From: Neocallimastix lanati (nom. inval.)
Taxonomy: Eukaryota; Neocallimastigomycota; Neocallimastigomycetes; Neocallimastigales; Neocallimastigaceae
NCBI GenBank assembly: GCA_016946835.1
Contig: JACVTC010000046.1
Location: forward strand, 557,501-617,500
Reading direction: 5' to 3'
DNA: 60,000 nucleotides
Shown here: positions 1 to 17,900 of the stretch, in pieces
How positions within the stretch are numbered: the stretch's first letter is position 1
How the letters are laid out: every line of letters starts with the position of its first letter
The notes under the pieces: generated by a model
Databases searched by the model: none
What the model was told of the DNA's origin: nothing
What the model saw: the letters and a program-made list of their open reading frames with translations, nothing else
Position numbers and translations under genes: made by a program

Positions 1-1884
1 TAAAATAAAATGAATGTTAAATGATTAAATTTAATGTTTTTTTTTTTTTTTTTATTTTATATTATATTACTGTTAATTATAATTTAAAATAATCTCTTCA
101 ATGTAACATTTATTGTGAAAATCTAACTCTTAGTATATTAAATATGATAATGTCTTTTATTAAAAAAATAATAATAAATAAAAATATAAAAAAATAAAAA
201 GATTAAAGAGTTTAGAACTATTTGTATAAGATAAAGTTTAGAAATAAGCTTTTTATATATTTGAAGAAAGGCTATTATATTTATTTTTCATTTATTTACC
301 ATTTATTTTTTATTAATTTTTTCATTTATTTACTATTTATTTTTTATTCAAACTATAATTTTATAATTTTATAAGATATGAGCTTTACCAAAAAATATAT
401 AAAATATATTAAGGAGTAAACATTTGGTGTTATGTAAGTCATTATAATAATATATAATAATTATTGTGTATTTAATATGTAATAATATATAATAATTATA
501 TATATAAATTAATACTATTTAAATACATTTCATTTATTTAATCTATGATTTATGTTCATACATAAATATATTATAGAATTTCAGATTTTATTATTTTGTA
601 TATATATTTTATACTATTCTATATATTTTATTATATCAATTCAATTCAAAAATATATATATTTTCTGAAAAAATATTAAAATGTTTGAGTGTTTGAGAAT
701 ATTTATTTATTTTTAATTTTATTTTAATTTATTATATAATAATATTTTTAAAATTATTTCATTATTATACAAGGGAGATGTTAATATATTTTTTTGTGGA
801 ATAAAATTTTTGTTAAATAATATTATTTATTTTAAAATAATATTATTTATTAATATTTGTATCACATAAATAAAATTTTTTTTATCAAATAATTTTTTTT
901 TTTTATTTTTATTTTTATTGTGATGTATTAAAACTATATGAATATTTTATTTAAATAATAACCTTTAAAAATATCAATTTATAAAAAATATGATTATTAT
1001 ATATTAATATATTAGCATAAATTTAATATTGAAAACTATTCATTAATAATTACTCAATATCAATTCTATTATTTCTTATTAATATTATAATTAAAATCTT
1101 TTTATTTATAATTTATATATTTATTATAACAATTTATGGAAAAATATTAATAAAACTGAAATATAAGTTTATTATTTAATAAATAAAAAACATAAATATA
1201 AAATATAAATTAGATTATTAATAAAAATTTTAATATATTAAATTTTTATATTTTATATTATATAATCCTAATTATATGATTAAATTTTTATATAAAAAAA
1301 TAATTTTTATATATTTAATATAAATAATACTATTGAATTATTGTTTCTTATTGTATTTATATTATAATAAATAAATTATAATTTTACATTGTATAAAATT
1401 AATAATTTCTTTATATTGTAATAAATTAATTAAAATTTAAAATAATTTTAAATATTGAAACATACTAAATTTATTATAATAAATAATAGTATAGTATTTT
1501 TTTCCTTATATAAAAGGCATTAAAACTCTTTTTTTTTTTTTTTTTTTCAAATATATTATTTAAAAAATAAAATATTTAAATTATTTATTAAAAAAAAAAT
1601 ATTTTAGAAAATATTATAGAATAAAATTAGAAAAGATAAATTTAAAAAAATATATATAAATATAAAATATCAAAATTTAGTATAAATATAAATATCAAAA
1701 TTTTGTATTTAAAATATTGTAATAAAAAATTAAAATATTAAAATAAAAAATTAAAAAATTAAAGAAGAATTAAAATAAAAAACTATAAAATATAAAAAAT
1801 TTTATTATTAAAGAAGTATTAAAATAAAAAAACAAATAATTATACATATATATTATTTTTAATTAATATATTAAAAGATAAATA
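1..1884. other. A/T-rich intergenic region upstream of pectate lyase
   Basis: Almost pure A/T sequence with homopolymer runs and no convincing open reading frame on either strand. The last 350 bases before the pectate lyase start are dominated by A on the plus strand, the kind of leader also seen before other genes here. No promoter motif can be defended. Confidence 0.6.
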
Positions 1885-3447
1885 ATGAAATTCATAAAGA
1901 TAACTTTAAGTTTATTATTAGCATTCTCTACAGCTAGTGCTAATAAAAGCCCAATCGGTTGGGGTAGAAACACTACAGGTGGTAAAGGCGGTATAGAATA
2001 TCATGTAAATTCATTCAAGGAATTAAAGGATGCATTAGATAATAATGGTAAACCAAATTCTCCAAAGATTATTTACATTGAATCACCAATTAACGGATCT
2101 GAAGATGATAATGGACATATATTAACTTCTGAAGAATTAGCTCCTGGTTTCAGTTTAGAAAAATATATTAATTGTTTCTCTGAGGATGGTAGTAAATGGT
2201 TAGATACTGATGAATGTAATAAGATTGAAGCACTACGTTTAGAAGGAGCTCCAAAGCAAGCTGAACAAATTATGATCAGAATCACTCCAAATACTACTAT
2301 TATTGGTACTGGTAATGATTCAATATTAGAAGAAATGTCTCTCCAAGTTAAAGAATCTGAAAATGTTATTATTAAAAATTTATCTGTTGTAGCTCCAAAC
2401 GATCTTTTCCCAGAATGGGATCCAACTGATGGTATTAAAGGATCTTGGAACAGTGAATATGATGCTATTGTTATCAGTAATTCTACAAATGTTTGGGTTG
2501 ATAATTGTTATTTATCTGATGGTAAAAAGACTATCGATACAACTCCATTTACTTTCGGTAAATACATTGAATTACATGATGGTCTATTAGATGTTGTAAA
2601 TGCTGCTGATTTAGTTACTATTTCAAATAACCGTTTCGAAAACCACCAAAAAACTAGTTTAATTGGAAACAGTGATAGCAAAACTACAGATCGTGGTCAC
2701 TTAAGAGTTACTATTTATAATAACGTTTTTGTTAACTGTGATGAAAGACTTCCACGTGTTCGTTTCGGAAAGGTTCATGTTTTTAACAATTTCTTCTACT
2801 CTGAAACTTTCAACGTTGGTTACCCAGCATTAACTGTTAAAAACTATTTCCATGATGATACTGTTTTCCCACAATATATGATTGGTTTAGGTGTTGAATC
2901 TGATGTTCTTTCTGAAAGAAACTCATTCAACTATGGTGGTAATAATGAAATAAAACCTGCTGAAGATATCGTAGTCTATAGTTATGGTGGTCATATATTC
3001 CACGATAATGGATCTGAATTCAATGGTAAGAAATTAGATTTTGATACCCTTGCTAAAGAATCCTTTAAATTAAAGGTAAAGACTAAGATGGCTCAAAATG
3101 CTGTCTCTGGTAAAAAGAATCCAGTCTGGGTTAATGCCACTTTTACTACTGAAACCTTTGAACCAAGAGAATATTATGACTACGAACTTCTTGATATTGA
3201 CTCCGTAAACGATTTAATCAACAAGGTTCCAACATGGATGTTTAATGGTTACGATGAATATGAAACTGAAGTTATAACTGAAACTGTAACTGTCTATGAA
3301 ACTGAAGCAGTTGATGATACCGATGATTCTGAGGATTCCGCTGAAGAAGTTGATGATGTAGAAGCTGATGACGCTGAAGATTCAGCCGAAGAAGTTGATG
3401 ATGTAGAAACTGATGAAGCTGAAGATTCTGCTGATGAATCTATTTAA
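1885..3447 (+). CDS. secreted pectate lyase, polysaccharide lyase family 1
   Basis: Single-exon 520-residue protein. Residues 1-19 form a signal peptide (Lys-rich start, Leu-rich core, small residues before Asn20), so the enzyme should be secreted. Residues 25 to about 400 carry the parallel beta-helix pattern of PL1 pectate lyases, which cleave polygalacturonate by calcium-dependent beta-elimination: WVDNCYLSDG near 204-213 (the family's W-[IV]-D-H block, with Asn for His), YDAIVI near 192, DGLLDV near 232 (candidate calcium-binding acidic residues) and RLPRVRFG near 288, the R-x-P-x-x-R block that carries the catalytic arginine. The last 60 or so residues are a nearly pure acidic tail with two copies of a unit containing EDSAEEVDDVE. 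No Cys-rich dockerin or carbohydrate-binding module follows, so it is probably not cellulosomal. The coding sequence is clearly richer in G+C than its flanks. It fits plant cell-wall breakdown. Family call firm; substrate preference inferred. Confidence 0.93.
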   Translation: MKFIKITLSLLLAFSTASANKSPIGWGRNTTGGKGGIEYHVNSFKELKDALDNNGKPNSPKIIYIESPINGSEDDNGHILTSEELAPGFSLEKYINCFSEDGSKWLDTDECNKIEALRLEGAPKQAEQIMIRITPNTTIIGTGNDSILEEMSLQVKESENVIIKNLSVVAPNDLFPEWDPTDGIKGSWNSEYDAIVISNSTNVWVDNCYLSDGKKTIDTTPFTFGKYIELHDGLLDVVNAADLVTISNNRFENHQKTSLIGNSDSKTTDRGHLRVTIYNNVFVNCDERLPRVRFGKVHVFNNFFYSETFNVGYPALTVKNYFHDDTVFPQYMIGLGVESDVLSERNSFNYGGNNEIKPAEDIVVYSYGGHIFHDNGSEFNGKKLDFDTLAKESFKLKVKTKMAQNAVSGKKNPVWVNATFTTETFEPREYYDYELLDIDSVNDLINKVPTWMFNGYDEYETEVITETVTVYETEAVDDTDDSEDSAEEVDDVEADDAEDSAEEVDDVETDEAEDSADESI

Positions 3448-5701
3448 AACGATTATTAAAATTATTAAAAGTAAACATAGATATTAAATATTTATACTTA
3501 ATTTTTATATTTATATATAACAAATAACATATTATGTTTTGATTATGAATATATAGATTTAAGTAGTTTTTTTTTTTTTTAAAAAAAAAGATACTTTTAT
3601 TTTTATTTATTTATTATTAAGGGTTAGGAATAAAGAATACAAGTATTCATCTATTCCTTCCTATTATAAATCTATTATTTATGCATGATAATTAAAAATT
3701 ATATCATCATAAAAAAAAAAAAAAAATCCTCTACGAGGTTAGAATCAATTTTTATAATTCAGAAAATCAAAAAGATCTGAATGGACAATTTAATTTAATA
3801 TATTTTATTAAATCTTTTTATTATTTAAATATTTTATATTATCAAAAAGGTTTTAACGTATTTTTGATTTAAATTGGGGTTTAAGAATAATAAGAAAAAT
3901 ATATTAAAAAGTAGTAATGTTAATACTAATATTATGTATTAATATTAAAAAAAATTGATAATAATAATAGTAATATAAACTAATACTATAACTAGAAAAA
4001 ATATTAATAAAATATAATAACATTTTGTTATTTAACAGAAAATAGTGAAAAAAAAATGTAAATAAATAATTAAAGTTTAATCATAGATTGTTTTCTTTAT
4101 AATCGAATTTATATTTAAATAAAAATAATAATTTAGAAGAAGGTATAAATTTAAATTTAACATTAATTATTAATGAATTAAATATATTATATAACAATAA
4201 TAATATTATATAAATACAAAAGATAAAAATTTAAAAAATAAATAAATAAATAAATAAATTAATAGATCGATATAAAAAATATTTTAATTGATAAATATGC
4301 TTAAACAAATAAATATATTTCCTTATATAATTTTAAATTTTTATAAATATTTCAAAAAAAAAAAATATACATATATATATATATACAATAAAATTATAAA
4401 ATAATAATAAATAAGAATATAAAAATATATTTAAAACTATTTTATAAAATTAATAAATAAAAATAATAAAAATACTACAAATAACAAGAATAAAAACATA
4501 TGAAAATAAAAGAATTAATAATATAAAAAAAAACATCGAAAAAATTATTAATCATATATTATATTAATATATATATATAATAATTTTTAATATATTAAGA
4601 AGAGTTAAATAATTATTTAAATAAAATCGATTAATTTAAACAGTTGATTGCATAGGAATAGAATATTAAAAAATTTATTTATATACTATATATTAATAAA
4701 TGATATGAAGTTTTTATTTAAAATTTTCAATAACATCATAATAAAAAATAATTTCGTTAAGGAATAAAAATAATTTGTTCTTATATTTTATATTTTTATT
4801 CATTATAAATCTTTTTGGTACTTTTTTTTTTATTCAAATAAATTATCATATTTAAAATTAAGTATTAATGAATGTAAATAATAAAAATAAATTAAATAAT
4901 CATCATCATAAAAAAAAAAAAAAAAAAAAAAAAAAATAATATTTTTATATTAATACAATTTATTCTTATGTTTTATTTTTCTGTCTGTTCCAAAAATTTG
5001 CATTCAATTTTTCTTTTATTAATTATTGTAAAACTTTTTTTTTTCTGTGAAATTAATCCTTTAAAAAAAAAAAAAAATCATTATTATTATTATTTATTTC
5101 AAAATATATTATTTTTTATTATAATTTATAAAAATATATTAATTATAAAATATTATAAACAATATAAATATTAAACCATATAAATATTCTTAATATATAG
5201 GATTATTAATAATTTTCTTTTTAATTTTATCAAATCTGTATAACTACAGTGTAATACAATTTATTGCTTTTAAAAAATTAAAAAAAATTAACACTTATTA
5301 TTATTATTATTATTACTTTTGTTATTTTAATTTTTTTTTTTTTTTTGACAATCTTTTTTTACTTAATAAATATATTTTTTCTTTTATCAATAATATTTTG
5401 TTTGCTCTTAATTTAAAAAATAAGAAAAGTTTCCATTATTATTTAAAAAGGGATAAATAATTTATAAAAGGAATATATCTATTTTATATAAATTTTTACT
5501 GTTATATAAATTTTATTTAATACCATAATTTTAATAAAATATTATAATTTTTAAACTCAGAAAAAAAATTTTTTTTTTTCAATAATTACTTTTATATTAT
5601 TATAATTTTTAATAATATTTAATTTATGAAAGGATATTGATTTATTTTAATTGATTATTAAATAAATAAAAAATATAATTATTAAATAAGTTATATACAA
5701 A
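3448..5701. other. A/T-rich intergenic region
   Basis: Low-complexity A/T DNA with poly-A and poly-T tracts (long poly-A near 4911-4936). Around 3620-3790 it is slightly more complex and contains short perfect palindromes, GAATAC..GTATTC near 3637 and CCTC..GAGG near 3728, too small to call a structured RNA. An open frame near 4968 is biased to Phe, Ile and Tyr as expected from random A/T DNA and is not called. Confidence 0.5.
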
Positions 5702-6890
5702 ATGGGAAATGAAAAGTTTCAAGAAATTATTTCAACAAGAGAAATTATCAAAATAATTGTGATAGGTTCATGTAAGGCAGGTAAAACAAGTCTTATTTCA
5801 AGGTAAATCCATATATATAATTATAAATTATATTTATTGTTTTATTCTTTTTTAACCATGCTAATATTATAAATTATATAAATAGATATATTGAGGATTC
5901 ATTTAGTCCAGAGTACAAACAAACTCTAGGTGCTGAAATATCAAATAAATATGTTGGTGAAGGGTATAAAAAAAAAAAAAATACAATTATATTATAAAAT
6001 AAAATATAAAATTTTATTAATAATAAAAATGAATTTTAAATTATTTTTATTATAATTATCATCGCTATTCAAATCATTTATGAATTAAATATATAATAAA
6101 TATTTAGTCAAAATAAAAGAACATTAGAGATATGTTGTTGTAGTGGGCATGAAAGATATAAATGTCTTCTTGATCAATTTTATAAAGAAATTGATGTGTG
6201 TATTCCATAATATATTTATATCTTATATATTTATATTTATATATTAAGAATATATTATATAACTATATAAATTAATTTAGGGGGCTATAATATGTTATGA
6301 TATGTCAAATAAAAGTTCTTTTGAAGATACTGCATTTTGGTATAATGAAATAAAAAGGTGAAAAAAAAAAATAAAATAAAATAAAAAAATTTGTACTATA
6401 CTAAATAAAAACATAGTATTATTATTATTATCTTTATACTAATATATAATACAAAATATTAAAATATGAAATATTAACAAAATAGAGTATCACCAGATGC
6501 CTATACAATTCTCGTTGGAACAAAAGTATTTTTTTTTTTTTTTTAAATATTAAATTAATATTATAATAAATTAATATTTTTTTAAAATTAAAAAAAGAAT
6601 ATTTAACATGAAATATTAATTTTATTTAATATAAAAAGAATGATGATTCTGATAATATAAAAGTTAAAGGCAATGATGCAATAAAACAAGTAATACTTTT
6701 ATAACATTATTTAAATATGTCTATCATGAAGTATATTTAAATTAAATTTTTTTTTAATTGTATTTATTTAATACTTTTACATATTCAGGCTGAATCATGG
6801 GGAATACCATATATGGATGTTTCATCAAAAACAGGAATTAATGTGAACGAATTATTTAGTTCAATGGTTAAAAATATTAAGAAAGACTAA
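5702..6890 (+). CDS. divergent Rab/Ras-like small GTPase, degenerate G3 box
   Basis: About 183 residues in seven or so short exons (5702-5802, 5886-5963, then from 6108 to 6890); the first three joins keep frame exactly. G1/P-loop is GSCKAGKTS. G4 is VGTKND with an intron after TK. The SAK-like G5 is VSSKTG. The segment GAIICYDMSNKSSFED is typical of Rabs. The G3 box, WDTAGQERY in normal Rabs, reads CCCSGHERY: the Asp that positions magnesium is Cys and the catalytic Gln is His. The protein ends KNIKKD with no C-terminal cysteine, so it lacks the usual prenylation signal. By analogy with other small GTPases altered at these positions, it may bind nucleotide without normal hydrolysis and act without stable membrane anchoring; that is inference. 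It is a Rab-like membrane-traffic protein by family, exact orthologue unknown. It ends tail-to-tail with the RhoGAP gene. Confidence 0.85.
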
Positions 6891-8230
6891 ACTATGAATT
6901 TATATTGACAAATGCATATATAATTTCATAACAATTTTTTTTTGTTTATTTATTTATTAATTTTTATTTTATTTTATTTTATTTATTTTTTTTTTTTATG
7001 AATCAAATATACCTGAAAATATATATAAAATATTTTTAGTAATATCATATATTTCTATTTCTATTAATATTATTTTACCTAAATGCTTCATAAATTAATA
7101 TAAATTAATAATAAATTAACCAAATATAAATATATATATTAATAAAAAAAATAAATATTATTATTATAAATTAAACATCATTTATAATTGATAAAATATT
7201 TTATAATTTTTTTTTTTTTATTTTTATTTTTTTTTTTTTTTTACAATAGGAATAATACTCACTTCCTGTATTATTTTAATTTATTAAAAATTTTAAAAAA
7301 AAAAAAAAAAAAAAATTATTAAATATATAGATGAAAAATACAAAATAAATATATTAATATAAAAGATGTATAAAAATTATAAAAATAATTTAAATAAATA
7401 AAAAATTATTAAAAATAAAATTTAATAAAAAATATATAATAAATTTTTAAAGTTATTATATTATGATGTGAAATGTAATTATTTCTACCAAAAATATTCA
7501 ATACAATAAAAATGAGAAGTAATAATTGTAATATATAGTGTGGTATCCATTAAACTCTCTCTTAAACAAAGAGAAATATTATTAGGGAATTCAATTTCTA
7601 TTGATTCGTTATGTGAAGAACGACTATTACTATACATGTTAGATAAACTCGAAAGACTAATAGAGGTTCTTCCATATCAATGACGTTGAATCATTTAGTT
7701 AAAAGTTTTTTTTACAATTCAAATCAAAAAGTAACTACTGAAAGCTACTAATGACCGGTATAGTGTTGGTTAGATAATCCCCTATGATAACTATAAATGG
7801 AACATTAGGCAGAAAACTTAAATAGAAGTTCTTTTAAATATCTTTATAATAATATTAATAAATATTATTAAAATATTTTATAATAATATTAATTTACTGT
7901 ATTTTTATATTTTATCTTTTTTTTTTTTTTTTTTAAAATTTTCCCTTTTTTTATCTTTTTTTTTTTTTTTTTTTTTTTATTTTAATATTTATATATATTT
8001 ATAAAATTATATAAGTTTAAATTAAATTTATGATTTTCTAATTCTTTTTTTTTCTTTAATTAAAGAAATAACAAATTTATATTTTATTAATTTATTATAT
8101 AATATAACTATAATGATAGATATACTAGAATATAGTTTTATAATGAGATGAATTATGTGAATTATTTTTTTATTCATTTATTTATTTATTATTTTTAAAA
8201 AAATTAAAAATTTTAATTTATTTTGTTATA
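6891..8230. other. convergent intergenic region with a coding-like relic
   Basis: Mostly A/T runs, including T-rich stretches at 7210-7243 and 7917-7979. The exception is 7485-7830, which is much more complex in composition and contains an open stretch at about 7538-7684 (see separate entry). No RNA gene recognised. Confidence 0.5.
7538..7684 (+). pseudogene. coding-like relic, origin unknown
   Basis: One forward frame is open for nearly 50 codons with balanced amino-acid use (it contains SIKLSLKQREILLGNS and ERLLLYMLDKLERLIEVLP), unlike the Ile/Tyr/Phe/Asn-biased frames of random A/T DNA here. It has no clear start or splice partners and closes with TGA after PYQ. The following 150 bases keep the same richer composition but no continuous frame. 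It could be the remains of a gene or mobile element, or an unannotated exon. I recognise no family. Confidence 0.3.
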
Positions 8231-13530
<5,300 letters not shown>

Positions 13531-14177
13531 TAATAGTTACTGAACTTTTAAATATATATAAAATATATTATTATATTATATTATAATTTTTATATAATAT
13601 GTATATATTTAATAATTGTTTTTTATTTATTTTAATTTTTATAATTTTTTTTTTTTTTTTTAATCATTAATTAAGAAATAAAATATGATATGAAATGAAA
13701 TGAAATGAAAACTGATATTTTTTTTTTTTCTTCAATATCAAAAATAATTAAAAATTATAATTTACATATTAAAATATTCAAAAATATTATGTTTTAGTTT
13801 AATTAATATCAATAAATTATAATATTCTATGTTTTAATCATTATTAATAAAGCTTATACTTTATAAAAGATGTTATAATATAGGTATTGATTATTTGAAA
13901 AAAAAAATCCATTTTTATCATATATGATAAAAAATTCAATTTTCTTATAAATTAAATTGTTTAATTAACTATTAATCATTTAATTATATATAACCTTATA
14001 AACTATTTATTTAGTTATTATTCATTAAATTCTATATAACTTTATAAATTATAATTTATTTAAATTAATAAATTTTTTGTACATTTCAATCTAAAATTAG
14101 AAGAACTTTAAAAAGATAAAGGTTTATTAATAAATAAAATTAAAATGATACCAAAATTTAAATGAAATTCTGTTATA

Positions 14178-14221
<44 letters not shown>

Positions 14222-14591
14222 TATATCATCGAATTTTTATATATAAATGAAATATCAAGATAAAGCTAATACAGAAAAGAAAAAGAAATTATGAAATTAT
14301 TTAAAGTATAATTTTTTTTTTACTTAGTTTTATTATAAAAAATATTAATATTTAATTACACTGTACTTTTATCTATTTATTTATTATTTATTTTTTATTT
14401 CTATAAAATAATATAAAATAATAATGGTTTATAAAAACTTTTGAGATTCTATTTTTTATTTTTTTATTTTTTTGTGTTTTTTGTTTTTTTGTTTTTTGAT
14501 TTTTTAAATTTAATTTTTTGTTTTGATTTTAATTAAATTTTATTTTATTTAATTATTTTTATTTATTATTAACGTTTTATTTTCATAAAAA
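13531..14591. other. A/T-rich intergenic region
   Basis: Low-complexity DNA between two minus-strand genes, containing the upstream region of the RhoGAP gene. It includes a 40-base poly-A run near 14179-14218, a short GAAAT-like repeat near 13686 and T-rich runs near 14450-14520. Nothing else is recognised. Confidence 0.5.
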
Positions 14592-17500
14592 TTAATTATC
14601 GTAATTATTTAAATTATTAATACTTTTCGATGAGAATGACATAATTTGCTGGAATTGTAAAGCAGCCTGTTCTCCTATATCATCATCTTCTATATCAAAA
14701 GAGTTACTCTCTTCATAATCTTCAAGGTCATTCATTTCAGTATCCTCTTCCTATATAATAAAATATTAATAAATTACAAAAAAAAAAAAAAAAAAAAAGA
14801 TTATTAGTATATATATTTTTTTGATTATTATATACGAATTAATACTCATTACTTACAGTATCGTAATATTTTTTATTTCTTTTAGACTTTGTTATGCTAT
14901 CCAATGATCTATTTATTTTTTCATTTTTCATATTATGTTCTTGTTTAATAGTTTTACTTTTTAAATTAGAATGGCTTTTGGATTCATTTTTACTACCTCT
15001 TAAACTTGAATAGCTCTTGGATTCATTTTTACTACCTCTTAAACTTGAATAGCTCTTGGATTCATTTTTACTGCCTCTTAAACTTGAATAGCTTCTTGAA
15101 TCATTTTTACTGCTCTTTAAATTATTATTAGATTTATTTAAATCTGTTTTAGAACTAAGATTTTTACTAGAATTAGAAATATTTCTTAATGAGTTTTTTA
15201 TATTTTCAGAACTTTTTGTAGATTCATAATGAATTTCTTCAGTCGAAAAACCAACTCTATTGACTTTACCATTACTTATATTTCTTTGTGATTTGTTTAT
15301 TGTATTTTCTTGAATATTATTACTACTATTATTAATACTATTGATATTATTATTTTTCATATTCATTATACTTTTTTTAATATTATCATGACTATTACTT
15401 ATATTATCATTAAGAGCATTTAGTGATTTAGAATATATTTTCTTTGTTTTAGATGATTTCATTGTAAAGTTTTCTGGCGAAAGAGGAGAAAAATCTATTA
15501 TTGTAAAAAATAAAATATTATTAGAAATAAAATATTGTTTATATTCATATAAAATTTTAAAATTAATCTATATTAAATAAAAAATGAAAATAAATATTTT
15601 AATACTATTAATTTGGTCAATCATTTTAGCCCTAGTATAATCATTATTTGAACTTAAATTTGGCTCACTATGAGAATATACTTTACCATTATTACTTTTA
15701 ATAAAATATTCATTTAATAATTTATTAAGTATTATAAAAAAAAATAAAGTTTATATTTTTTTTAATTATATATTATTGTTATTAATTATAATAAAAATAA
15801 CTATAATATTTTTATTATTATAATAATTACCTTGTATTTAATTTCTTTTTCGATGAGGACTTTTTCTTATTGAACTATATTATATAAAGGAAGTGAATAG
15901 AAAATTAAAATAAACCATTAATATATTTAAAAAAAATAGTAAAAAAAAAAAAATTTTTTTCCTTAATTACATTGGAATCAAGTTTTTCATTTGATTTCGC
16001 TGCATTAAATTTCATTTTATATACATTTGGATAATATCTAAATAATATATAGTATTATTAAAAATAAATAAACAAGAATATTTCATAAAAATATATAAAA
16101 ATAATAATTTAATAATTTGATTTTAATAATTAAGATATTGGAATTAATATATTTTGTATATATGAATAATTACATACTCAGGATTATATAATCTTTCAGT
16201 TATTTCATCAATTTCTGTTGTTGTTTTTTGAGTATTTTGTTTATTAATTGCTTCTAAATGTCTTTTTTTAGCCTATTTGAGAATTATATAAATTTTTATA
16301 AAATTTAAAAATATATATATATTTTAATTTAAAAAAATTTTTAAAAAAATTTTTATGAAAAAAAGCAAATAAAATGTTTGAATTAATAAATACCCATTCA
16401 AAATCGTTAACATATTTCTTATACTGCATATATATATATAATAAATTAATTTTTTTTTTAATTTCTAATATATTACCAAGACTTTAAAATTACTTATTTT
16501 TCTTTTCTTTTTTCTGTTCACTTACTCTTCTTAAATTTGGTGAATCATTATTTGGTTTTGATTTAATATATTCTTTATAATTTTTATGTAATTCCTTTTT
16601 CCTTAAATCAATAATTTTATCTTCATCTGATTCATTATTATTCTTAATTATTATTAATTTAATTCCATTTTATTAATGTATATTAATATAATATATATAT
16701 TAATAATATATATATGATTTAATATTATTATTATTATTATTTTATTATTATTGTTATTATTATCTATTTTATTTATATATAGAATTAATAGTATAAAATA
16801 ATTTGATAATTTCAATTAAAATATATACATTTTTTAAATCATTTTCTAGATTATTTAATTCCTTCTGTAAATCTTCAAAAGTTTTTCTTATTTTACTGTC
16901 TTTTTTATTTCTTGTTACTTTTTTTCCTGATAAATCATACAGACTTCTTTCAGGTCCTTTAATTCATATATATATATATATATAAATATATATATATATA
17001 TTTTTTTTTATTTTATTCAATTTTATTATTATAAAAGTATTATAATTAAAATATATATTATATTATATATATATATATATAAGAGGAAAAAATTAGAAAA
17101 TTGATGTATTTTTCCTATAATTTAAGATAATATGTTAAATTTTTTTTAGTAATAATGAATGTATTTTATAATGGTAATATATACTATTATTATTAGAAAT
17201 ATTATTATAGGATTTTGACAAGTATTGTGTTTGATTATTATTATTTCTTTTGTGATAATCAGAAATATTATTTTCACTCTTAAATTTTAATCTATTTGAT
17301 CCTAAATTTTGATTATAATCCAAATTAAAATTAGAAGCTGAAAAGATAAAAGGATTATTAAGGTTATATTTAGATTTCCTTTTTGATTTTTGATTTTGAC
17401 CGTTTTTCTTTTCCGAGAAAGTTACAAAATTACCATTCGTATCAAAGATTTTTTTTTTATTATCAAATGATGAATTAAAAATATCTTTATTTAGAACGCT

Positions 17501-17900
17501 GTATAAACGTTTTTCAAATTCAAATCTTTTTTATTTTATTTTATTTTATTTTTTTTATATTATATAAATTTACAATAAAATATTATTATTATTAATAATC
17601 CAAAATTTCGGTTTATAATTGTAATGTCAATGTATTAGATTAATATTAGATATTAAAGTTCTTATTTATTATTATTATCATTATTATTATTACTATCATT
17701 TATTAAAATAAATTATATAAATTAAATAATAACTATTAAATTTTTATTATCATATTCATTTACTTATATTGTTCAATATTTTTTTGAAGTTCATCTTTAA
17801 ATTCTTCCCCACTTTTTAAAGTTATATTGAAGGTCAATTTATCATCATCATTATTTTTTTCATTATTATTACTTTCTTCTATAGAAATGTTATTATCCAT
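14592..17900 (-). CDS. unrecognised Asn/Ser/Lys-rich protein with internal repeats
   Basis: Read from MDNNISIEESNNNEKN at 17900 through about ten short exons to a stop at 14592. I recognise no family. The N-terminal and middle exons are charged and helical (EEFKDELQKNIEQYK, KTFEDLQKELNNLENDL, KKRHLEAINKQNTQK, EIDEITERLYNPE), suggesting coiled coils. The large exon at 15462-14839 is Asn/Ser-rich and holds four tandem copies of a 13-residue unit of the form S-x-S-[SN]-L-[RK]-G-S-K-N-[ED]-S-K. The final exon is acidic (DLEDYEESNSFDIEDDD). There is no signal peptide or membrane segment. The exon set is inferred from GT..AG sites and amino-acid composition, so some joins, including the one upstream of 17135, are uncertain. 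It could be a cytoskeletal or zoospore-specific scaffold, but nothing in the sequence proves that. Confidence 0.6.
14945..15105 (-). repeat. 39-bp tandem repeats coding 13-residue units
   Basis: Four tandem copies of a roughly 39-base unit inside the large exon of the unrecognised protein. On the plus strand each copy contains the run tcatttttactacctcttaa or a close variant. Two copies are almost identical, which suggests recent expansion in frame. Confidence 0.85.

Noticed and set aside
3725-3790. Possible tRNA or structured RNA around the CCTCTACGAGG hairpin
   Set aside because: No cloverleaf, no A or B box consensus and no CCA-side pairing could be built; only one small stem is visible.
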